Shown here in pieces: positions 15,865 through 24,910 of a DNA stretch of 64,000 bases (position 1 is the stretch's first letter; each line of letters opens with the position of its first letter). The DNA comes from CALMFG01 sp963674805. Its GTDB lineage: Bacteria > Bacillota > Clostridia > Christensenellales > CALMFG01. The position numbers were made by a program, and so were the translations under genes. The notes under the pieces were generated by a model. The model had not been told where the DNA came from. It saw only the letters and a list, made by a program, of their open reading frames with translations, and did no database searches. Location of the stretch: the NCBI GenBank assembly GCA_963674805.2, contig CAXXNY010000009.1, forward strand, positions 62,001 to 126,000, given 5' to 3'.

Positions 15865-18303
15865 TTATTCTACCAAGACGCTTTCTGACCAGTCGCCGAC
15901 ATTATTCTGCCCATACGTGTTATCTCCGTAGCCATAGAAATTCCCGTCCTCTTTTAGAATAATCACATTTAATGGACCGCCGAATATCGCCTTTGTCTTG
16001 GTTTCTTTTGACAGACGGCTTGAAATGTCCCCTGCAACTTTAACCTGCCCTTTTGCCGTCAGGCCTACGGTGTACTGTTCTCCGGCTGAGATCGCCACAA
16101 TGTCTTCCCACCTGTCAACATTCAGCTGATACTTATCCGCCCAGCCCTTCGCAACCACGGTGCCGTCCGACTTTAAGCCAACCGTATGCTTTGACCCGCA
16201 CGCAATCGCCACAATATCAGTCCAATCGGTCAGGTTGGACCGGCTGTTCCCGTTGTGGCCGACCGCAACCACCGTGCCGTCAGATTTCAGGCCGACCGTA
16301 TGGTAGCTTCCCGCGGCAATCATGACGATGTCCCGCCATTCCGATACATCACACTGGCCTTCGGAGTTGAGGCCGACCGCAACCACTGTGCCGTCTTTTT
16401 TTAATCCGACCGTATGTGTTCCGCCGGCGGCAATCATGACAATATCCACCCAGCTTGATACATCGCACTGTCCGAATGTTTTATTTGAACCAATAGCAAC
16501 CACCGTGCCGTCTGACTTTAAGCCGACAGAATGGTCGTTTCCTGCCGCGACCATTACGATATCCCGCCAGTCATCCACTTCCCGCTTGTTGTTGTTCGAC
16601 TTTTCGCCCACGCTCAACACCCTTCCGGTATTTGTAATCCCAAGCGTGTGGCCGTATCCGCAGGCAACCGCACCTAAATACCTTGCCGCATCATTGACAC
16701 GGAACGCGTCCTGCGCCACCACAACCTGTGCGCTTTCCTGTTCGTTCATAATATCGTTTAAACCAAAATTGATATATTCCAGCGTTCCGGAGCGATAGAT
16801 TGGGGAAATATCAGTAATTGCGTTCACCGATAAATCGGCTTTTTCCAGCGCCGGCGCATCACCGATGCCGTCGATGTTTCGGATATCGTTATAAATAATC
16901 GTCAGTTCTTTTAGGTTGGTGAATTTCGAAAGATCATCCACCCGCGCGATCGTTCCCATGTCGTCATACTTCTCTCCGCTTATGCAGTAATTATCCTGGC
17001 CGAAGTAGTCCAGCGAATAAGCGTCACCCACCCAAGCAAACGCGCTTCCTGCAATCGTCAGCTTTTCAATCTGGTCTAAATCCGATTGGTAAATCGCTTC
17101 GCTGTTTTTATTCAGCGCAATCCGCATCATGGACTCAAACGCGCTGTCGATAAACACGACCGGGGATTGTTCGGTTGCTGCAGGTGTTTCGTCCGCTTCC
17201 GCATCATCCTGTTCCGATATGTCGCTTTCCGGACTCTCCTCTTGCGCTTCTGCTGTGTCCGGCGTTGATCCCGGGGCACTTATAGCTTCCGCTTCCAATG
17301 CCGCTGCGCTTTCATCCCCGCTAGAGTCATCATCTTTATCCTTATATTTTGCCGAGCCGTTTTTCGCATCCATCTCCTGCGTGACGTCTATTTCATATAC
17401 TCCGCCGGCTGAATAGGTGTCTTTAAAAATCTCATCCGCCTTTGCCTCAAGAAATACAGGCTTATCAACATCATAAGTGCGCAAGAACAAAGCGTCTTTG
17501 GGGGCCATTATATATTGGTCTTCATGCGTTTCGTCTGCTGTCCATAAATTTGAATAGGTGTTTGTATTCGTACTGAATGCCTGCCCGCTTCCAGAATTCG
17601 AAATGATATAAAGGGTATCGTCGCCAATCAATAATATGGTATCCGTTCCGGCAAATTCAAAATCTATGGTTTCGTCCCGTTGCGAGAAGCTTCTGTCGGC
17701 ATGCTGAACCTTAAGTGTCTCTCTCAGTTTCGCCAAATTGACCTGCATACTGCCTACTTTTTCATTATCAGCCTGCCAGTCCGCTTCAGACACGCTCTGC
17801 TGGGCGGCTTTTAAATACGCATCACTCAGTGCCCTGTCACTCTCAAAAAGCGTGCCTATATCGCACAGCCTATCCGCAAAATTATCCTCCCCAGCACCCG
17901 CAAACCATAACTGCTTTGCCGGAGAAAAGAACGTAAAGAATTCTCTGAGCGGTTGATCGGCCTGTTTCTTTATGCCGCTGTTATACTGAAGCAGTCCCGT
18001 CACTTCGCCCAATTGGTCCCAAAGCTTAAGCGCCGTATCGACATCCTGCTCCCATTCCTGATATGTCTTTTTATCAGCATCGGCATTCAAAGCTTCATTC
18101 GTATACACCACTGCTTTATTATGCAGCTCACATGCCTGCTTGGTCAGCAGGACAGCCTGCTCTTGTGTGAGTATAGGTTCGAACTCATTCATCGGTGAGA
18201 AAAATATAAGTGATGTTAAAGAATTGAGCAAAGTAAAAGAAACGAGCGCCAAGTATAAAACTCCAACTACGATTATGCCAATTGCCCAGCCTTTTTTCTT
18301 CAT
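15865..18303 (-). CDS. membrane-anchored LRR and RCC1-repeat protein
   Basis: 812 residues from the ATG at 18303; a GTG one codon earlier is the alternative. One membrane helix at about residues 6-31 is followed by a helical region (residues 40-210), a beta-rich region, and an acidic Ser/Ala/Glu linker near 330-385. Two to three leucine-rich-repeat-like units (LKELTIIYNDIRNIDGIGD, ALEKADLSVNAITDISP) lie near 460-515. At least six RCC1-type blades then follow (about 535-812), each containing a variant of HTVGLKSDGTVVAVG after AAG or ACG. RCC1 propellers bind proteins or other ligands. A surface-bound binding or adhesion role is inferred. It is the last of the same-strand island genes and is divergent from the zinc-ribbon transglutaminase. 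Confidence 0.75.
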   Translation of the reverse strand: MKKKGWAIGIIVVGVLYLALVSFTLLNSLTSLIFFSPMNEFEPILTQEQAVLLTKQACELHNKAVVYTNEALNADADKKTYQEWEQDVDTALKLWDQLGEVTGLLQYNSGIKKQADQPLREFFTFFSPAKQLWFAGAGEDNFADRLCDIGTLFESDRALSDAYLKAAQQSVSEADWQADNEKVGSMQVNLAKLRETLKVQHADRSFSQRDETIDFEFAGTDTILLIGDDTLYIISNSGSGQAFSTNTNTYSNLWTADETHEDQYIMAPKDALFLRTYDVDKPVFLEAKADEIFKDTYSAGGVYEIDVTQEMDAKNGSAKYKDKDDDSSGDESAAALEAEAISAPGSTPDTAEAQEESPESDISEQDDAEADETPAATEQSPVVFIDSAFESMMRIALNKNSEAIYQSDLDQIEKLTIAGSAFAWVGDAYSLDYFGQDNYCISGEKYDDMGTIARVDDLSKFTNLKELTIIYNDIRNIDGIGDAPALEKADLSVNAITDISPIYRSGTLEYINFGLNDIMNEQESAQVVVAQDAFRVNDAARYLGAVACGYGHTLGITNTGRVLSVGEKSNNNKREVDDWRDIVMVAAGNDHSVGLKSDGTVVAIGSNKTFGQCDVSSWVDIVMIAAGGTHTVGLKKDGTVVAVGLNSEGQCDVSEWRDIVMIAAGSYHTVGLKSDGTVVAVGHNGNSRSNLTDWTDIVAIACGSKHTVGLKSDGTVVAKGWADKYQLNVDRWEDIVAISAGEQYTVGLTAKGQVKVAGDISSRLSKETKTKAIFGGPLNVIILKEDGNFYGYGDNTYGQNNVGDWSESVLVE

Positions 18304-18306
18304 CAC

Positions 18307-18859
18307 ACCGCCCTCTTTTCTTTGATTGCTTAATATTAAAATTAATTTCTTTATAAAAACAGAAAAACACCATGCCGCAGAAACGTCATCGGTGATATTG
18401 TTAACTCAGTTTTATTTGGTAGTATTCTTAATCCTCCAAAACATAACCTATGCCGTTGTATAAGAAGAATTAAAAGCCAATGATATTCGTAAAGTAATTC
18501 GCTATACTAATTATATCACTTCTGATGCTTATTTCAATCATTTAACATAATCCACACAGCTATTTCATTCAGCCGCAATTTTTGACGCATCAGATATGTT
18601 TTAATCGTATAAATGATGCCGTATTATTTAAACATGTGATATAATTTATTTATTGATTCTGCTTTATTAAGCAATATTCACACGTGATAAACATCTTAAC
18701 CGTCTATGTTCAGGCAAAGATAAGTACTCAGGAAAACGAAAAAAACTATTTGATGTTGTGGTCGACCCAGGCAGATGTGATCGGCAATATACAAAACGCG
18801 GCAAGCTATCATTAAGAATATTTTGAATAAATAATATTACTTATTACAGGGGTGTAATT
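18307..18859. other. 553-base AT-rich intergenic region with possible gene scraps
   Basis: It separates the divergent genes at 18303 and 18860. Two short plus-strand frames look protein-like: about 27 codons ending near 18549 (RKVIRYTNYITSDAYFNHLT), without a start, and 43 codons from a GTG at 18684 to 18815 (ENEKNYLMLWSTQADVIG) without a clear ribosome-binding site. The second is less AT-rich than its surroundings. They could be remnants of a lost gene; I cannot name a family. Confidence 0.3.
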
Positions 18860-20860
18860 ATGTATTGTGAGCATTGCGGGAAAGAAATAGATAACGATTC
18901 AAAATTCTGTGAATTCTGCGGCGGGCAGGTCGCTGACCTTAACGAGAAAGGCCGTTCTTCCGTTAAGACCGTTTCTTCTGATGCCACGGCTAAAACAGCC
19001 CCCGCTGCAGCAAAGAAGCCCTTGGGCGCTTGGAAAGTCATACTCATTGTCCTTGGCACAATTGTTGGGCTTGCTGTCGCACTTTTTATACTCCTTTTAC
19101 TGATTCCCGCAGAAGATACGCCGGATACAAAATCAGCAACAACGCTGAGCGAGTCATCAGACACCCAGGCCTCAATAGACGCTTTGGCATCCTTGGAACA
19201 AGACCTGGATTTGATGCGGGATTTTATCGCCTATCATAACGAAGAAAACGATGAAACGATTGAAGAGAGTCTTGCGCGTATTGTTGATTACCGGTCGCAG
19301 TTTAACGTAAAAATCAGTACGTTAAAAGCCAGTACGCCCGCATCCACGGATGCGCTCCGCGTCCAGAATTCTGTCATTGATTTATATAAGAACGGCGAAG
19401 AAATGCTGGCGGAATTTGAAGATGTTATTCTTTATGCCATGGATGTCTCTTCCGCGTTTGATTTGCTGGACGCAAAAGTAACCAACGCCAGCAACGCGCC
19501 TGCTGTCGATTCCCTGCTGGCCATCAGCGACGGCTTTACCGCCTGCATCGAAGAACTCAACATCATTGAGCCGCCCTCCTTTATGCAGTACCGTCATCAT
19601 ACACTATTAGACAACCTCGCTGGTTTTGAATGGATTGTATATGATATGGCCTACGCGGTTGACATCAATGATCCCCTGCGCTTATCCAGCTGCCAATACT
19701 TTTTAGATTACTACGTCCGGTTGATTGATATGTATGCGGTTAATCTCGACGACGATATGAACAACCGGCTCGAAAAATACGACTCTGATATCGCCTTTCT
19801 GACCGAGTGGACGGATGACCTTGAGTACTTCATTAATACTGCCGTTGGCAGCAAGACCATTGACTTAAGCCTTCTGGATAAACAATACCTGATGTCAGAA
19901 AACGATCCGGTTGTATCTTTTACCATTAATGCCCCCGACGAAATTATCCCCGCGAATTACCGGTCAATGGAATATCTCACCTTCATCCAGCTCTGGACGG
20001 ATCACGACAGTGCCGAGGTAATGGTAACGGTAGAAATTCCCGAGTATACCCATCAGTATAAAGAAAAAATCTCAGTCAGCCGCGCGGAAACCGAATTGGC
20101 TATCTTGCCGCCGCTATTGACGGATATTGCCGCAAAACTCAACAGCTCACAGGATGCGCAAATCAATATAACCATTGAGAATCTGGACACGGGCGAGCTG
20201 GTGTCCCAGCAATCCATTCCCATCACCCTGTACTCCATTTATGATATGCGGTGGGGTTCGCCGGAGGGGTATCCTTATTACGAGAATGTGCTGGCTTGGG
20301 TAACGCCGGAAGCGGATGCAGTGCTGACACTGCTTCGGTATGCCGCTGACTCTGCAAACTATATCAGTGACGGCTATATGAATAATATCGTTGGATATCA
20401 GGGCGATCCAAATAATGCTTTTGATATTACAACGACGCAGACAGCCGCAATTATGCACGCGATGGCTGAAACCATGCAGGTGAAATACATCAACGCCGCA
20501 TTCAGCACTACGGATTGGGGACTGCAGCGTATCGCGACGCCGGAAAGAGTCTTGAACAACGCAAGCGGGCTTTGCATCGAAACCGCAGCAACGCTGGCTT
20601 CTGCCATACAGGCCACCGGCATGAACGCGATGCTACTGATATTGCCCGGACACGCGCAGGTCGCTGTCGAACTATGGGACGGGACAGGAGAATATATTCT
20701 TGTCGAAACCACGGCGTTGGACAGTTTTAGAGACCTTGATTTTGGTGCGGCAATCGCCTACTTCACTCAGGACGAATGGCAAACCTATATCGATCAGGAA
20801 AGCATCGTTGCCATTGACTGCAGCATGGCGAAGCTTCTGGATATTCATCCGATAAATTAA
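18860..20860 (+). CDS. zinc-ribbon, single-helix membrane protein with transglutaminase-like domain
   Basis: 666 residues. The zinc ribbon (CEHCG, CEFCG) covers residues 1-22, a linker follows, and one membrane helix lies at about 58-80. Residues 95-300 are largely helical and may form a coiled bundle. A beta-domain follows (about 330-450). The C-terminal transglutaminase-like domain has Cys572 (ASGLCIETAATL) and His598 (PGHAQVAVEL), with Glu616 or Asp621 (VETTALDS) as third residue. The family includes surface proteases and cross-linkers; the substrate is unknown. It is the second such enzyme in the island, built on the zinc-ribbon anchor rather than a lipid anchor. It starts at an ATG after GGGGTG and ends at a hairpin shared with the rhamnose operon. 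Confidence 0.8.
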   Translation: MYCEHCGKEIDNDSKFCEFCGGQVADLNEKGRSSVKTVSSDATAKTAPAAAKKPLGAWKVILIVLGTIVGLAVALFILLLLIPAEDTPDTKSATTLSESSDTQASIDALASLEQDLDLMRDFIAYHNEENDETIEESLARIVDYRSQFNVKISTLKASTPASTDALRVQNSVIDLYKNGEEMLAEFEDVILYAMDVSSAFDLLDAKVTNASNAPAVDSLLAISDGFTACIEELNIIEPPSFMQYRHHTLLDNLAGFEWIVYDMAYAVDINDPLRLSSCQYFLDYYVRLIDMYAVNLDDDMNNRLEKYDSDIAFLTEWTDDLEYFINTAVGSKTIDLSLLDKQYLMSENDPVVSFTINAPDEIIPANYRSMEYLTFIQLWTDHDSAEVMVTVEIPEYTHQYKEKISVSRAETELAILPPLLTDIAAKLNSSQDAQINITIENLDTGELVSQQSIPITLYSIYDMRWGSPEGYPYYENVLAWVTPEADAVLTLLRYAADSANYISDGYMNNIVGYQGDPNNAFDITTTQTAAIMHAMAETMQVKYINAAFSTTDWGLQRIATPERVLNNASGLCIETAATLASAIQATGMNAMLLILPGHAQVAVELWDGTGEYILVETTALDSFRDLDFGAAIAYFTQDEWQTYIDQESIVAIDCSMAKLLDIHPIN

Positions 20861-20861
20861 A

Positions 20862-20891
20862 TATTGCCACATCCAGTATGATGTGGCAATA
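20862..20891. terminator. bidirectional hairpin terminator
   Basis: A perfect 12-base stem (TATTGCCACATC / GATGTGGCAATA) with a 6-base loop lies between convergent genes. The minus-strand side is followed by TTTAATTT, so it best serves the rhamnose operon. Confidence 0.75.
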
Positions 20892-20931
20892 AGAGATCGA
20901 CCGATATCGCCGGCCTTGTTTTATATTGGTT

Positions 20932-21957
20932 CTACTTTACCAGTTTCGCCCGGTACTTCTCGCTCTCCCAGTTGCGGATAAAATTGATGCCTTCATCAGA
21001 AAGCAGCCGCAGCGTCAGCCCGCACCGTTTAATCTCGGATATGATATAAACCACCCCTAAGATGACCTCATCAATGACTTTCGCCTGCTTTTCGCCCATC
21101 CGATAGAAGAACTCACCGCTGTCCGAATTCAGGTTAATGGTACTGCCAAGGTTGCTGCCCAGGTACACCATCTGATCGGGATAGAGGATGACTTCATCAA
21201 AATGACTCGACTCAGCGGCATTGGCCCTCACATAGTCTATGATCATCGCTGTTTTGGATACATACCCCTCTCCGTCTTTTTCAATCACCGATTCCGGGAA
21301 CGGATTGAGTTTGAAATAATCAATAATCCGGCGGTTGGCTTCCTCATGGATATCCATCGCACGCTGCGCATCATCATCAGACGCAATAATACCGTGGTTT
21401 TCCATAAAGATCAGTTCCGGCGTCTTCCCATGCGCCGCTTCAAACGCTTTTGTTTTTTCTGCAATCACGCGCGACAGCGTGAATCCCGGATTAATAAACG
21501 GGATATAGATATAGTCCAAGTCACTGGACTTGAAAATCGCTTTGGCCAGGGCTTCGCCTTCTTCGGCGCAGCACAGCACATTCGCGTACACCGAGTGGGT
21601 GTGCACCACCGCGCGTTTTAAGTACGAATGGAAGCCTACTTCCACGGAAGGCCGGCGGTTTTCCATGCCCGGCAGCAGGGAAATATTCTTCATATTGATT
21701 TCCAGTGTTTCTTTTTCAATATCATCCGGTTTGGATTCCGCGAGCTTCGCATAATCCGTTTTAATGCCGGCATAGTCCATGGTTACATAGCCCTTATTCG
21801 TCTCTACCTCGCTCAGCGCATATCCGGACGCCTTAATCGCCATCAGCCGGTCATCGAATTTATACGAGGTATTCCCGCCGCCGCCCTGGACATAGTCCGT
21901 TCGCGCTCCGGCATATTGGGATATCGCCATCATTTCTTGTTTTTCTGTCTGATACAT
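20932..21957 (-). CDS. class II aldolase, probable L-rhamnulose-1-phosphate aldolase
   Basis: 341 residues of the class II aldolase/adducin fold. GGGGNTSYK near residue 27 binds the phosphate end. Zinc ligands are suggested by VVHTHSVYANV and by the histidine of FMENHGII. It should cleave L-rhamnulose 1-phosphate into dihydroxyacetone phosphate and L-lactaldehyde. It is longer than E. coli RhaD (about 274 residues) and resembles the aldolase half of the two-domain RhaE-type aldolase/dehydrogenase, but no dehydrogenase half follows. Last gene of rhaB-rhaA-aldolase; the gap to rhaA is only 8 bases. No lactaldehyde reductase is present in the window. Confidence 0.82.
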   Translation of the reverse strand: MYQTEKQEMMAISQYAGARTDYVQGGGGNTSYKFDDRLMAIKASGYALSEVETNKGYVTMDYAGIKTDYAKLAESKPDDIEKETLEINMKNISLLPGMENRRPSVEVGFHSYLKRAVVHTHSVYANVLCCAEEGEALAKAIFKSSDLDYIYIPFINPGFTLSRVIAEKTKAFEAAHGKTPELIFMENHGIIASDDDAQRAMDIHEEANRRIIDYFKLNPFPESVIEKDGEGYVSKTAMIIDYVRANAAESSHFDEVILYPDQMVYLGSNLGSTINLNSDSGEFFYRMGEKQAKVIDEVILGVVYIISEIKRCGLTLRLLSDEGINFIRNWESEKYRAKLVK

Positions 21958-21965
21958 GTCATCTC

Positions 21966-23222
21966 CTAGCGCTTTAATTGCACATCTGCTTCATATTGTT
22001 TTACTTCGTCTATCCAGTCAAACCCGGCAGGCACATCGTGCTTGAGGCAATACATATCCCACACAGCGCCGAAATCAAGCTGCTTCACTTCTTCCATTAA
22101 CGCCAGACGGGTTGTATAATCAAAATCTGCTTCTGCCTGCTTTATGGCCTCTGGCTCCAGCATCGCAATCATCAATGCCTTCTGGAAGGCGCGCGTTCCG
22201 ATTACCCATGCCGCAATCCGGTTAACCGATCCGTCAAAGAAGTCCAATCCCATATGAATCCGGTCGAGCCCGTTCTGGACACACTCACGCGCAATCGCTT
22301 TTGTATCATCGGTTAGGTTGACAATATGGTCGGAATCCCATCTGACACCGCGCGATACATGCAGTAAAATCTGGTCTACGAATAACAGAATCGAACTGAT
22401 TTTATCGGATATGGTTTCGGTCGGATGGAAATGCCCCGAATCCAGCGTTAATCCAAGCCCGTTCTTGACCGCATATGCAAGGTAAAACTCATGGGAACCG
22501 GGCACAAAGCTTTCAGACCCGATACCGAATAATTTACACTCTACGCTGTCTAAAAGATGCCGCTTATCATAGGATTTTTCAAGGCAGCTGTCCAGCGAGT
22601 CTTTCAACCGTTCGCGGTAACTCCGGCGATCGGCCGGTGTATCCTTCATTCCGTCCGCAATCCAAATATTATTGACGCAGAGCTGTCCGGTCTGCTTTCC
22701 TATTTCAGTCGCAATCTCACGGGATGCGCGAATATGGTCAATCCAGAACTGGCGAACCTTCTTGTCAGGATGCGTCAGCGACATATTGTCTTTGAACATA
22801 TCATGTGAGAAAACAGTCGGATTAAAATCCAGCCCCATCTCCCGTTCCTTTGCCCAGTCAATCCAGGGCTGGTAAAGTTCAACGGTCTCCTTGTCACGGT
22901 CCGGCACGGTTCCCTGGAAGTCCGGGTAAATAGCGTGTAAATTCAGTTTTTGTTTCCCCGGGATTAAGGACAGCGCTTTATCAATATCCTGCCGCAGCTC
23001 CTTTGCGCTCCTTGCTTTCCCCGGATAGTTACCCGTGGACAAAATGCCGCCGGTCAATTCGGTTCCGTTTTCAAATCCGCCGACATCGTCGCCCTGCCAG
23101 CAGTGAATTGAAACCCGCGTTTCATCCATCTTTGCCATCACCGCGTCAACATCGACGCCGAAACCTGCGTATTCGGCTTTTGCCAAATCAAACCGCTTGT
23201 TTATTCTCTCCAAATCTCTCAT
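21966..23222 (-). CDS. rhaA: L-rhamnose isomerase
   Basis: 418 residues, the standard RhaA length (E. coli 419). It interconverts L-rhamnose and L-rhamnulose in the cytosol using a divalent metal. Recognisable stretches are SIHCWQGDDVGGFE near residue 38, GILSTGNYPGKAR, NLHAIYPDF, LTLDSGHFHPTETISDK with metal-binding Asp and His, and MGLDFFDGSVNRIAAW. It lies between the kinase and aldolase genes on the same strand with short gaps, so it is co-transcribed. No feature suggests inactivity. Confidence 0.96.
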   Translation of the reverse strand: MRDLERINKRFDLAKAEYAGFGVDVDAVMAKMDETRVSIHCWQGDDVGGFENGTELTGGILSTGNYPGKARSAKELRQDIDKALSLIPGKQKLNLHAIYPDFQGTVPDRDKETVELYQPWIDWAKEREMGLDFNPTVFSHDMFKDNMSLTHPDKKVRQFWIDHIRASREIATEIGKQTGQLCVNNIWIADGMKDTPADRRSYRERLKDSLDSCLEKSYDKRHLLDSVECKLFGIGSESFVPGSHEFYLAYAVKNGLGLTLDSGHFHPTETISDKISSILLFVDQILLHVSRGVRWDSDHIVNLTDDTKAIARECVQNGLDRIHMGLDFFDGSVNRIAAWVIGTRAFQKALMIAMLEPEAIKQAEADFDYTTRLALMEEVKQLDFGAVWDMYCLKHDVPAGFDWIDEVKQYEADVQLKR

Positions 23223-23244
23223 TTTTATTTTCCCTTCGCTTAAT

Positions 23245-24723
23245 TTATTTCAGGCCGCATCGTGTTCTAAACCGGTCATACTGCGCCAGCCACTCTTCCT
23301 TATCCTGCGGCACAAACCGGATCGGCTCATGTGTTTTTCTCACAACCGCCCTTAGTTCATCTAACGTTTGAATCTCTCCCGAACCCGCCGCCTGCATGAG
23401 TATATTGCCCGCCGCAGTGGCTTCTATCGGTCCGGCTTCCACATCAACGCCCATTGCGTTTGCTGTAAACTGTGTCAGCATGGCGTTCTGTGTGCCGCCG
23501 CCAATCATATTGACTTTCGTAATGCCTTTCCCGCTGGCTTTCTTCAGCAGTTCAAAGACATACCGGTATTTCATGGCCAGGCTCTCAAAGATAATCCGTG
23601 CAATTCTGCCGATATCATCTGCTTCAGGCACATTCTGACCGCTCTCCTTCAGATAATTGCGTATCGCTTCAATCATGTCTTTCGGATTTAAAAACGCGTT
23701 GTCATCCGGATCAATAAACGCCGTAAACGGCTGTGCTTCCAGCGCAAGCTCAACGATTCTGCCGTAGCCCAGATCCGGATCTGCGGCCGCCCATTGCCTG
23801 CGCGCGCTCTGTATTAACCATAATCCCATCACGTTCTTAAGAAACAACACCCGTCCAAAGGCGCCCGCGTAATTGGCGATATTGTCGTTTCTTGCGTCCG
23901 CATTGATTTTCGCTTCCGGCAGTTCCATTCCCACAAGCGACCAGGTTCCGGACGAAATATAGGCAATATCGCCTTTGCCGGGTACAGCGGTCGCCGCTGC
24001 GGCCGTATCATGGATTGGCGGGGCAATCACCTTACAGCGCTCTGACACACCGGTTTCTTCCGCCAGGTCTTTCCTGATTTCCCCCAGCACCGTTCCGGCT
24101 GAGACCACATCCGGCATCCAGCCCGGTTCAATCTCAAATGCTTCCAGCACCTCCGGCACCCACTCATTATCCTTGACCGAATACAAATTTGAAGTCGATG
24201 CGATGGAAGCTTCACTGGTTACGGCCCCGCAGAGGAAATAGTGCAGAATATCTCCGATAAACAGCATCTTATCGGCTGTTATCAGGGTACTGTCCCCTGT
24301 TTCTTTTGCGGCCACAATCTGGTTCAGCGTGTTAAAAACCAGCTGCTGAATCCCGACACTGTCATACAGGCGGTTAAGGCCAAACTGGTTGTCTATTTTT
24401 TCGGTTGTTCCCTGATTGCGCAAGTCGCGGTAATGATAGGGTATCCCGATCAGCTTTCCGTTCTGATCCAAAAAGCCGATATCCACGCCCCATGTGTCAA
24501 CGCCCATCGTACAAGGTTCATCGCCATAGCGTTCTGCATAAATCTTCAAGCCTTTTTTCAGTTCCGAAAACAGTCTGTAAATATCCCATCGGAGGCTCCC
24601 GTTTACGAACGTTCCTTGTGTCGGAAAACGGTGCAGCTCGGTTTCAACCAATTTGCCGTTTTCTATTTCGCCCACAATCGCTCTTCCGCTTTCAGCGCCT
24701 AAATCGAATGCAATATGTTTCAT
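23245..24723 (-). CDS. rhaB: L-rhamnulokinase
   Basis: 492 residues of the FGGY carbohydrate kinase family. The N-terminal AFDLGAESGRAIVGE is the phosphate-1 motif in its rhamnulokinase form. GVDTWGVDIGFLD and HYRDLRN are typical of RhaB. The C-terminal nucleotide-binding part contains GGGTQNAMLTQFTAN. It phosphorylates L-rhamnulose at O1. First gene of the rhamnose operon, 187 bases downstream of the LacI gene on the same strand. No rhamnose transporter is encoded nearby, so uptake must rely on genes elsewhere or on the Rbs-type transporter at 58442-62147. Confidence 0.95.
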   Translation of the reverse strand: MKHIAFDLGAESGRAIVGEIENGKLVETELHRFPTQGTFVNGSLRWDIYRLFSELKKGLKIYAERYGDEPCTMGVDTWGVDIGFLDQNGKLIGIPYHYRDLRNQGTTEKIDNQFGLNRLYDSVGIQQLVFNTLNQIVAAKETGDSTLITADKMLFIGDILHYFLCGAVTSEASIASTSNLYSVKDNEWVPEVLEAFEIEPGWMPDVVSAGTVLGEIRKDLAEETGVSERCKVIAPPIHDTAAAATAVPGKGDIAYISSGTWSLVGMELPEAKINADARNDNIANYAGAFGRVLFLKNVMGLWLIQSARRQWAAADPDLGYGRIVELALEAQPFTAFIDPDDNAFLNPKDMIEAIRNYLKESGQNVPEADDIGRIARIIFESLAMKYRYVFELLKKASGKGITKVNMIGGGTQNAMLTQFTANAMGVDVEAGPIEATAAGNILMQAAGSGEIQTLDELRAVVRKTHEPIRFVPQDKEEWLAQYDRFRTRCGLK

Positions 24724-24910
24724 TTTTCATCTCTCTCCACTGTATTCATTTTGTATCAACTAAACGTCCATTTGTTAATTCATATCAATTCCGCTGTCGC
24801 GGACTCTGCCGCAAATCATCTCCAAAGCTTTTACACCAGGGAACACTTATATGCTCTGCTAATTCGCCTCCCCGCTTTCATCAAACATCATTTTCACAGC
24901 TTGATTTCAT

